This document shows positions 1 to 10,300 of a stretch of 64,000 nt of DNA, one piece after another (the stretch's first letter is position 1; each line of letters begins with the position of its first letter). The DNA is taken from NCBI RefSeq assembly GCF_000426865.1, contig NZ_AUGE01000006.1:103225-167224 (forward strand). The letters run 5' to 3'. The position numbers and the translations under genes were made by a program. The notes beneath the pieces are model-generated. The model did not search any database, was not told the origin of the DNA, and saw only the letters and a program-made list of their open reading frames with translations. The DNA comes from Citrifermentans bremense R1 (GTDB taxonomy: Bacteria; Desulfobacterota; Desulfuromonadia; Geobacterales; Geobacteraceae).

Positions 1-1
1 C

Positions 2-79
2 CCGAGCAGCGAGCCCATTGAGAGCGCGTTGGGGCTCAAGGCGACCGGCGCCTGGGGAGGCGAAAATGCGGGTAATTGA
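2..79 (+). CDS. 3' end of an upstream gene (possibly eboA), partial
   Basis: An open frame enters from the left edge and stops with TGA at 77-79. It encodes about 25 residues, with mostly G or C at third codon positions as expected of real genes here. It overlaps the next start (66) by 14 bases, as in tightly packed operons. If the locus follows the usual ebo order the gene would be eboA, but the fragment is too short to identify. That name is inference from position only. Confidence 0.3.
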   Translation, partial: PSSEPIESALGLKATGAWGGENAGN

Positions 80-869
80 TCCCCACATGCATCTGGTCTC
101 CCGGACGACCGACGACTACCTGGCCCTTGCCTACGGCGGGATCCACACCGTCGCCGAACCAGCCTTCTGGCCCGGTTTCGACCGCGCCTCCGCGGCGAGT
201 TTCCACGATTACTTCCACCAGTTGACCGTGACCGAACCCGCCCGCGCCGCCCGCTTCAAGATCAGGCACTACTGCTGGATCGGGATGAATGCGAAGGAAG
301 CGGAGCACCTGGAGCTTGCCCGCGAGGTGATCGCCATGCTCCCGCAGTACCTGGACCGCCCGAACGCGCTCGGCATCGGCGAGGTGGGGCTCAACAAGAA
401 CAGCCGCAACGAGATCGCCATCTTCGAAGAGCAGGTGGAACTCGCCGCACGCCGCAACGAACTCCTGCTGATCCATACCCCGCACCTGGAGGACAAGCTC
501 AAGGGGACCCGCATCATCATGGACATCCTCAAGAACGAGCCGCGCGTCACACCGGAGCGGGTGCTGATCGACCACGCCGAGGAGCACACCATCGGCGAGA
601 TCAAGGACAACGGCTTCTGGTACGGCCTCACCCTCTACCCCGACTCCAAGGGGAGCCCCGCCCGCGCCATCGATGCCGTGGAGATCTTCGGGCCGGACCG
701 GATTTGCATCAATTCGTCGGCGGACTGGAGCGTCTCGGACCCCATCGCCACCTTGAAATGCGCCAACGAGATGCGGCGGCGCGGCCATCCTGAAGCGCTG
801 GCCGAGCGGGTCTTCTTCGAGAATCCCCGGGATTTCCTGGGACAGTCCCCGAAGTTCGTCCTCCCCTGA
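66..869 (+). CDS. eboB: TatD-family metal-dependent hydrolase, EboB-like
   Basis: 267-residue TIM-barrel amidohydrolase of the TatD family. Visible metal-site elements are DPHMHL near the N-terminus, IGEVGL around residue 108, IHTPH around residue 136, a DH pair near residue 173 and SADW near the C-terminus. The start at 66 is chosen because GGGGAGG lies just upstream; an in-frame ATG at 18 lacks such a site. TatD proteins of this subfamily belong to the ebo cluster, which in cyanobacteria is needed for export of the scytonemin precursor. EboE, EboF and EboC homologues lie 12 kb downstream, supporting the EboB assignment. The substrate is unknown. A strong terminator follows directly, so this gene ends its transcript. 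Confidence 0.8.
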   Translation: MRVIDPHMHLVSRTTDDYLALAYGGIHTVAEPAFWPGFDRASAASFHDYFHQLTVTEPARAARFKIRHYCWIGMNAKEAEHLELAREVIAMLPQYLDRPNALGIGEVGLNKNSRNEIAIFEEQVELAARRNELLLIHTPHLEDKLKGTRIIMDILKNEPRVTPERVLIDHAEEHTIGEIKDNGFWYGLTLYPDSKGSPARAIDAVEIFGPDRICINSSADWSVSDPIATLKCANEMRRRGHPEALAERVFFENPRDFLGQSPKFVLP

Positions 870-892
870 TTCCGCAGCTGGAGCGCATTGCC

Positions 893-928
893 GGGCCTCG
901 CCGCTATGCGGCGAGGCTGTCGTTTTTC
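893..928 (+). terminator. Rho-independent terminator after eboB
   Basis: A perfect 10-bp stem (GCCTCGCCGC at 895-904 with its complement at 908-917, 3-nt loop) is followed by a T-run at 923-927. It separates eboB from the PKD-protein operon. Confidence 0.85.
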
Positions 929-1091
929 TTTACACACCGCTACTGGCTCCCCCTTTGGTAAAACCCCCTTTAGTCGCAGTACTTTCGCTCATGAAGCTGC
1001 ACCCCGCAACTCACCAATTCTCCGTCGGAATCCCTTACAGTACACCCGCTTAGTCCCCTTTGCGCCTCTGCGATATCAACTAGTTACCAGT

Positions 1092-1107
1092 TGGCGTGTT
1101 TCTTGCC
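1092..1107 (+). promoter_or_regulatory. Candidate sigma-54 (-24/-12) promoter for the PKD/PEP-CTERM operon
   Basis: TGGCGTG, four bases, then TTGCC places GG (1093-1094) and GC (1105-1106) exactly ten bases apart, as required for sigma-54 promoters (consensus TGGCACG-N4-TTGCW). It lies about 220 bases upstream of the PKD-protein start in an otherwise gene-free stretch (870-1328). Many exosortase/PEP-CTERM bacteria use the sigma-54 activator PrsR, which fits the PEP-CTERM gene in this operon. The site is a sequence match only. Confidence 0.5.
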
Positions 1108-1328
1108 GCTAATTAGCGTATTTCTTCGTCCGGGATAATGATAATCGACCACCACTGCAGCAGGCGCCAAAGCGGTTTACACAAAAGGCGCAATACTCGC
1201 TGCCTTATCTGAAAATGATGTAATTACGGCAGGTTCAGCTGATCCTGGCGTGAATTTCGCTTTGAATACATCCTCGCCCGGACGAAAACTTTAATTAACA
1301 TTTATATCGCTGCAGCGGGAGGCATCTC

Positions 1329-4300
1329 ATGAGACAATCCTTGAGCAAACACGGGACCCTGGGGACCTTGCTGTTCTTTTTGTTCTTACTATGCTCAGCC
1401 CTCCCGGCCCGGGGCGAGGTTTGGACCTACGCCTGCGGCGGAGATCCGTTCGCGAACCAAAAGAGCGTCTTCGATAAAAGCGAGTTCGTCTGCGCGGCAG
1501 GGACCGGGCTCAGCGGCAGTATGTTAAACGGCTGCGGCTTTTATCCCTGTGCCGACCTTTACGTGATGACCAACCGCACCTGGAGCGGCGGCGAGGCGCT
1601 GGCCGACGTGATGGGCTCGGAGAACAGGGTCGAGACGGAGATGATGGGCGGCGTCTTCGGGGTGGCCAATCAGGTGGTGATCGCGACGCCTGCCAAGATG
1701 TTCGTCGGCGAGTTCGACATCGTCCTCGACAACAACCTGGACCACAAGTTCAATGGCGCCGACCTGGTGAATGCGGCCGGCAGCGGCTTCGCCTTCAGGA
1801 TCATCGACCAGGGGCACCCCCCGGTCGACCCCGGCCCGATGAAGGCGGGCGCCTTGGCCATTTCCCAGGGAGCCTCCGACGCCATCGCCAAGTGGAAGGC
1901 CGGCTGCGACCTGCTCGACGCGATGGGCGCCGCCTTGAGCCTCATGTCGGGCGACGTCGTCGGCGCCGCTATCGGGGTCCTTGGGAACATCACCGGGATC
2001 GCGACCGACTATAACGGCGCGGTCATCGCCAAGGCGACCGACCTGATCGGCGGCTTCGATCCCACGACCAATCCGCAGAAGGCCTCGGGGATCTACGGGA
2101 ACATCGCCAAACACTGGTACGACCTGTACGAGGACCCGGCCGATCCGCTCTTTACCGAGATGGTCGGGTTGAACTACGCCGCTATCAATGCCGAACTCGC
2201 CGCGACTTCGGTGCCCGAGTCCTATCCCTTCTACGTGAAGGGGACCGATCCCAGGGAATACGCCCTCATCAAGATCGCCAACCGCGCCGTGGAGCAGGCG
2301 GCGCTGGTCAAGGCGCTGCGCCAGTCCTACGAGAAGTACCAGGGGGCGGTCGCCGTCTCCAACTACGAATACGCCTATCGTCAACTGGAGCAGACCAGGA
2401 CCTACTCCCTGCTGCTCCTTGCCAACCTCGCCGGGTTCAGTTCGGACCTGCAATACCTGAAGGACGTGCTGACCGCGCAGGGGGTAGCGAACACGGTCAT
2501 CAAGGTGAGCGACATGCAGGGGCTGAAAGACCGGGTCGCGGCCCTGGGTCTCACCGCCGAAGAGGCGGCCTCGCTTAAGGCTGCCGGCTTCAGCGACCAG
2601 CGGATAACGCTCCTCACCCAGTACATCGTCTCCATCTCGGTCCCGGCGGCCGACTTCACCATGGCTTCCTCCATCGCCGACCTCGCTGCCAAGGCGGATG
2701 CCGCCTACTCAGGCATCCAGAGCTTCGACCTCGGCATCCAGACGACCATGAACAACCTCTCCACGGAATTTACCCCGCACCACCCGAAAGCGGTCGCCGG
2801 CGGCCCCTACAACGGCACTACCGGCAGCCAGGTCACCTTTGACGGCGGGGGATCCAGCGACCCCGATACAGGCGACACCCTGGTCTACGGCTGGGACTTC
2901 AACGGAGACGGCGTTTTCGACGATGCCGCCGGCAAGACCGTGGTCCATACCTGGAGCAAGCCCTTCAGCGGGCTGATCGGGCTCAAGGTCACCGACCCGG
3001 CCGGCAACAGTTCGATCGCCTACGCCAAGGTCGTCATCACCGCCTCGAACCTCCCGCCGGTCATCACCTCGTTCACGCCCGCGGACAAGGCGCCGAGGGC
3101 GAGCGTGAAGGTCCCGCTTTCCTTCACCGTGGCCGCGGACGACCCCGAACAGAGGGCGCTTAGTTACCAGTGGAGCGTCGACGGCGCCCCGGTCGGCACC
3201 GGGACCGGCTATCTCTATGCGCCGCCGGCCGGTTTCAAGGGGACCGTCAAGGTCATGGTAGCGGTGCGCGACGACCAGGTCGACAACCCGCCCGCCGTCG
3301 AGGCGCGCGCGGTCACAGTATTCCTCGACTGCGATCCGCTTGACCCTGCGACGACGATCAGCTATTACCGCGATCTGGACGGCGACGGTTTCGGGGATCC
3401 CTCGGTGGTGACCCAGGCCTGCGCGGCGCCGGCAGGTTTCGTCACCAACAAGCTCGACTGCGACGACAGCAACGCTGCCATCGGCCAGGCGACCCTCAGG
3501 TTCTACCGCGACAGCGACGCTGACGGGCTCGGCAACGCCAACAGCTCCGTGATCGCCTGCTCGGCCCCGGCCGGTTTCGTCTCCAACAGCCTCGACTGCA
3601 ACGACGCCGACGCTACGGTGGGCGCCCCCAGCATCACCTTTTACCGGGACTTCGACCATGACGGCTTCGGCGACCCGATGAACGCGCAGGTCGCCTGTTC
3701 GGCGCCTGCCGGCTACGTCGCCAACAGCCTCGACTGCAACGACGCCGACCCCGCCGTCGGGAACACCCTGACCACCTACTACCGCGACGCCGACGGCGAC
3801 GGCTACGGTACTGTGGCCCAGTCCCAGCAGGCCTGTCTGCAACCGGCGGGATACGTCCCCAACTCGCTTGACTGCGACGACACGAACCCGTACATGAACC
3901 CGGCGCAGAAGGAGATCGTGCATAACGGAAAAGACGACGACTGCTCCGCCGCCACCCCGGACAACTATTCCAAAAGCTTCGTCCTCGCCATAGACGACTC
4001 CTCCTGGGTCTACTACGCGAAGAGCAACGGCGACGGCACTTTCAGCAACTACCAGAGGACCGGCTTCTACCTGGGAGGGGGGACCTCGCGCGGCATCGCC
4101 ATAGGCGATTTCGACGGCGACGGCACCCTCGACTTCATAGGGGGGCGCGGTAACGGCTCCTACTACCTCTACAGCAACGACGGCAGCGACAACTTCACTT
4201 ACAAAGGCATCGTCGGCACCCACAGCAACCCTGGCGGCTACGCCATGGACATGACTGTCGGCGATTTCAATAACGACGGCCTCCTGGACTTCGCCGGCAA

Positions 4301-7300
4301 CGGCAACACCAACACCTGCTCGGTCTTCCTGAACGACGGCGCCGGCGGGTTCACCCGCTCGAGCTTCAACTACAACTGGACCGGGCGCGGCATGGATGCA
4401 GCCGACTTCAACCACGACGGCAACCTCGACCTGGCCGTCTCCTTCTACGGTACCAACGACGTCTGGGTGTACCTTGGCGACGGCACCGGGAAGTTCACCG
4501 GCTCGAAGGTAGGGACCGCCACCACCTCGGCCGGCGACAACTACGCCCTTGCCGCCGCCGACTTCCACAACGACGGCAACACCGACATCATCGTCTCGGG
4601 GAGCTCCAACGGCGACGCCTACCTCCTCAAGGGGAAGGGGGACGGCACCTTCCTCGCGGCAGTCGCGGTCCCGTCGCTCGACATGGGGTACCACAACTCC
4701 ATGGACGCCTACGACTATAACGGCGACGGCAAGGCCGATATCGTCCTCTCCGAGTACACCGGGTACAGGATGTACTTCTATCCCGGCAACGGCGACGGCA
4801 CCTTCGGCCCCCGCACCGCCATCAGTACCGCCAACTCAAGCGCCGCGCTCCTGGCCATCGCGGCGCCCCCGTCACCGCAACCGGCGTCGTTCCCGATAGC
4901 GGACGCGCAGCCAAAGGGGCAGACGATCCAGGTGGGGCAAAGCGCCAACTTCAACGGCTCCTTCTCCAAGGACCCAGCGACGATAGCCTCCTACAGCTGG
5001 AACTTCGGCGACGCGGGGACCGGTACCGGCGCGGTCGTCGACCATGCCTACCTGAGCGAGGGTCGCTTTACCTCGATGCTCACCGTCGCCGACCTGCAGT
5101 CGAGAACGGACCGCGACTTCGCCCAGGTCACCGTCATGGGGGCTCCCCCTGTGGCGAACGCCGGCGGCCCGTACTCAATAGGGGAGGCCGACGCCACCTT
5201 CGGACGCTACACGGCGAAGCTCGACGGCTCGGCTTCCAGCGACGACTTCGGGATAGCGAGCTATCAGTGGTTCCTCGGCAGCACGCTTTTGGACGACTTC
5301 GAGGACGGCAACGCGAACGGCTGGATTCCCGCCGCCGGTACCTGGACCGTCAACGGCGGCGCCTACGAACAGACCAACGCCTCGCTGAGCCGGGCCGACA
5401 CCCTGACCGGCGACAAGAAAACGGCCGACTACACGGTGGAGACAGACTTCCGGTTCGTCTCCGGCAGCGGGCAGGAAGCGCTCCTCATCTTCCGCGCCCA
5501 GGACACCGACAACCACTACGAGTTCATCTTCCGCGGGCGGGGGCTGAACGACCTGTTGCTGTACCGGTATGTGAACGGGGGCTCGACGCAGCTGGCCCAG
5601 GCCTATCTCCCCTTCACGCCGCAGCTGAACACGACCTACCGGCTCAAGGTGGAGGCGTACAAGAACAGCATCAAGTGCTACGTGGACGGCGTCCTCTATA
5701 TCGACGCCACCGACAGCACCTACTTGAACGGCAAGGTCGGCCTCACCACCTACCTTACCGACGTGAAATTCGACAACTTCACCCAGTATTCGATGAGGAC
5801 GGGTGTGGCGCCCGAATTCACCGTGCTGGAGGGTAGCTACCCGGTGACCCTCAAGGTCACCGACAAGGTGGGGCAAAGCGCCAGCGCCGCCACCCAGATC
5901 ACCGCGGCCAAGGGCAGCGCGCCGGTTGCCGCAGCGGGCGGCCCCTACACCTTCAGCGAGAGCTTCGCCAACGCCAACAAGTGGACCGTCACCCTCGACG
6001 GCTCCGGCTCCAGCGACGACACCGGCATCGAGACCTACGCCTGGAGCTTCGGCGACGGCGGCACCGGTACCGGCGTGAAACCGACCCACGTCTACACCGG
6101 CGCCGGCACCTACACCGTCACCCTCACGGTGACCGACCGCGCCGGCCTCTCCAACAGCACCACGACCACGGTCACCACCAAGGGGGACGCGGCTCCCATC
6201 GCGAACCCGGGGCTCCCCTACGCTGTGGACGAGCGTGCCGCCTCGGCCGGCAAGTGGACCGTCAACTTCGACGGCCGCGCCTCCACCGATGACCGTGGCA
6301 TCTACGATTACCAGTGGCGGTTCGGCGACGGCGGCACCGGCAGCGGCCCCACGCCGACCTACCAGTACTCGGCCGCAGGGGTCTACACCGTGACCCTCAC
6401 GGTCCGCGACCACGCCTTCTTAAGCCACAGCGCCTCGACCAGCGCCACCGTGAGCACGAACGCCTTCCCCGTGCCGCGTCCGGGCGGCCCCTACAGCGTG
6501 GACGAGAGTGCCGCCAGCGGCGGGAACTGGACCGTAGCGCTCGACGGCAGCGCCTCCAGCGACGACTACGGCATCTGGAAATACGATTGGAACTTCGGGG
6601 ACGGAAGCACCGGCACAGGCGCCAAGCCGACCCACATCTACGCCGCGGCCGGGACCTACAAGGCGACCCTCACCGTGACCGACAACGGCAAGCAGGCCCA
6701 GTCGGCGACGGTCGACGTCGTGGTGGCCGGGAACCAGCCCCCGGTACCTTCGGCAGGCGCAGACAAGATCACCGAGGTCGGCTTCCCGGTGACGCTGGAC
6801 GCGAGCGCCTCGACCGACGACTTCGGCATCTACAGCTACAAGTGGGATCCCGGCAGCCCCTCGTGGTCCTTCACCCCCTTCGAGCGGACCCCCGACGGGG
6901 TGCTCATCACCGGCGACTACAACAACTGGAACCGGTACCTGATCAGCAACGGCAGCGCCCCCAGAAACGCCGGCGACAGCTACACCGGCCGCGTCTCGCT
7001 GCAGGCGACCAGCAACGGCAGCAGATACCTGATGTGGGGGTTGAAGAGCGTCGGCGCGGGCTTCGGGATGGACCAGTACTACCACGCCCTCTACTTCAAC
7101 AACGGCGCGATCCATGTCTATGAGAGCAACATCAACCGCGGCAGCTTTGGCTCCTTCGCCAACAACGTAAGCTACGACGTCCGCATCGACCTGAAAGCCA
7201 GCGGCGCCGTCTACTACTACCGCGTCACCGGCGCCGCCGATTGGACCAAGCTCTACGAATCCACTTTCTCCAACGCCACCCCTCTGCGCCTGGGGGCGTC

Positions 7301-10300
7301 GCTGCACAGCGGGCTCTTCCTCCTCTCGGACTTCACCACCCCGGCAGGCGCTCTGCAGCTTCCCGCATCGCCGCAGCTCACCAAGCCGCTGCTGCAGGCA
7401 ACCTACGGCGCTCCCGGAAGCTACACCGCGGCCGTGACGGTCACGGACCACGCGCAGCAGTCGGTTACGGACGCGGCGACGGTGACGGTCGTGCCGGGCG
7501 AGGCCCCGGTGGCGCATACCGGCGGGCCGTATCTCACCAACGAGGACATACCGACCCGCTTCAACGCCCGCGCCTCCACCGACGACTTCGGCATCAAGAG
7601 CTACCGGTGGGATTTCGGCGACGGTGAAGGACTCAGCACCCGCAACCCCTGGGTCGACCACCGCTATACCCAGGCCGGGGTCTACAGCGTCACCCTCACT
7701 GTTACCGACTACGCTGGGCACACCTCCGTCGACAGCACGACTGCCACGGTGAGCGCGAACCCGGTCGTCTCCTGCGTGCCGTGGCAATTTTCCGGCGTGA
7801 ACGAGATGCCGCACGACACCTGGAGCGGCAAGGAGATCACCCTGAAAGGCGTAGCCTGGTCGCTGCACCCGCCGCTCACCTACCGGTGGGAATTCGGCGA
7901 CACGACCCCCGACGCAACCGGCACGGCGACCGATCCGCGCGCCATCCAGGCGAAGCACACCTACAACGGCGTCGACGGCCAGCCCTTCGTCGCGACCCTC
8001 ACCGTGACCGATGCGCTCGGCAACAGCGCCTCGGACCAGTACCAGGTCAGGATCCGTCCCAAATCGCTCGACATCGAGATCAACCTTGCCATCGACGATG
8101 GGCTTTGGTGGCTGCACACAAACCAGACCCGCTCCTACTTCACCAAGGGGACCTACGGCGACGCAGTCATAGACGCCGGCTACTGGGATAACGCCGGGGG
8201 GTGGAACGGCGACGCCGGCGGCGGCATCAGCGGCCTCTACACATCGTCCCCGACCGCGTCGGCCGTACAGGCCTTCGAGGTGAACGGACACCTGGAGCTG
8301 GGCGACGTCCGCAAAGACCCCTACGTGGAGACGGTGGCGCGGGGGCTGCGTTTCACCGCCTCGCGCCTGCGCCAGATGGCGATCGGATCGCAGACCTATG
8401 GCGATCCGGACAGCAACGGCAACGGCCTCGCTATCGAGACCGTAGAGGCACGCCCCATCTACGAGGTGGGGCAGGTCATGGACAGCATCCTGGCCAGCGG
8501 CAGCCGCAACACCTACGCCATTACCGGCCCGAGCGGGGTCATGGGGAGAAGCTACTTCGACCTCTTGACTGACATGGTGGACGTCTACTCCTGGGGGCAG
8601 ACCGACGGCACTGGCGGCGGCGGCTGGCAGTACTCCTGGAACGGCGGCATCGACAACTCCGCGGCGCAGTGGGGGGCGGTCGGACTCCTGGCCGCGGAGG
8701 AAGTCTGGAAGATCCAGGTGCCCAAGTGGGTGAAGGAGAGAAACAGCATCTGGCTCGACTACTCCTACGACGGGACCGGCTTCGGTTACAGCGGCAGGGG
8801 GAACGGCGTGAACACGACCCCCTCCGGGATGGTGCAACTCGCCTTCGACGACATGGTTGGCTACGACGACCCGGACACGACAGTTGACGAGCGCGACCCC
8901 AGGTGGAAGACAGCCGAGGCCTACATCGCCAACAACTGGACCAAGCCCTGGTGGTTCCCCAACAGCAGCCTCAACAACCGTTTCAGCTACTACGGCCATT
9001 ACGCCTTCGCCAAGGCGATGCGCTCGGCCAAACCCAAGCCGGTGGTGAACCTGGCCGCGACCGGGCTTGACTGGTACAAGGACAACGTCAACGGCATGGC
9101 GCGCCGGCTGGTGAACCGCCAGCAGTCCAACGGCGGTTGGCCGCAGGACCAGGAACCGGGATGGTACGTGGGTTACGACCTGACCAACGCGTGGTCGGTG
9201 CTCATCCTCACCCCGACCCTGTTCGTGCAGCCGCCGGTCGCCGATGCGGGCGAAGACCGGGTCTGGGGGGTGGACGTCGAGCTCACCCTGGACGGTTCGC
9301 GCTCCTACCACCTCGATCCGTTCCGCAAGATCGTGCTCTACGAGTGGGACTTCGACGGCGACGGGGTGTTCGACGTGGCGAGCCCCGATCCCAAGGCGGC
9401 CCATACCTACACGCGGCAGCTCTACCCAGAAAACACGCTGCCGCGCGTGATCACCGTGACGCTCCGGGTGACCGACGACAACGATCCTCCCAAGTCGTCC
9501 ACCGACACGGCGAAGATCACCATCGCGGTGCCGCCGCATCCGCCGGTGGCTGTCCCCGGAGGGCCGTACACCTGTTTCGTCAACGTCCCGTGCGCCCTCG
9601 ACGGGAGCAAGTCGTTCGACATCGATCCCACCGACCTCATCACCCTCTACGAGTGGGACGTTAACGGCGACCGGGTCTACGGCGACGTGACCGGTGCCAC
9701 GCCGATGGTGACCTTCACCACGACCGGCATCAAGAACATAGGGCTCAGGGTAACCGACAACGGCGTGATGAGCCCAACCGGGAGACTTGAGGCCTTCGGC
9801 TTCACCACGGCCACCGTGCTTCAGAACAGCACCCCCAGCGCCAACCCCGGCGGCCCCTACACGGTCGACGAGGGGAGCACGCTGCAACTTGACGGCAGCG
9901 GTTCCACCGATACAGATGGCAACGCCCTGAGCTACTCCTGGGATCTTGATCACGACGGAAGCTTCGAGACGGCAGGGGTGCGGCCGCTCTTCAGCCGCCC
10001 CGACAATGGGCTCTTCACGGTCACCCTCAAGGTTTCCGACGGCAGCCTCGAAGCTCTCCGCGACACCGTCGTTACCGTGCTCAACGTGGCTCCGGCGGTG
10101 AACCCGCTTCCGGCCGCCGCCATCAAGGAAGGGGCACTCTACGCCGCTGCCGGTTCCTTCACCGACCCGGGCACCGACAGCTGGAGCGCCACGGTCGACT
10201 ACGGTGACGGCGGCGGAGTGCAGCCGCTCCCGCTCAGCGGCAAGGCGTTCTCCTTGAGCCACGTCTATCCGCGGGACGGGGTCTACGACCTCAAGGTCAC

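Noticed and set aside
2709..4694. 661-codon minus-strand open frame inside the PKD gene
   Set aside because: It is a shadow of the high-GC coding strand: valine/glycine-rich low-complexity translation, no ribosome-binding site, no family features.
6420..10262. 1280-codon minus-strand open frame inside the PKD gene
   Set aside because: Same reason; it mirrors the repeated PKD codons and shows no domain or start signal.
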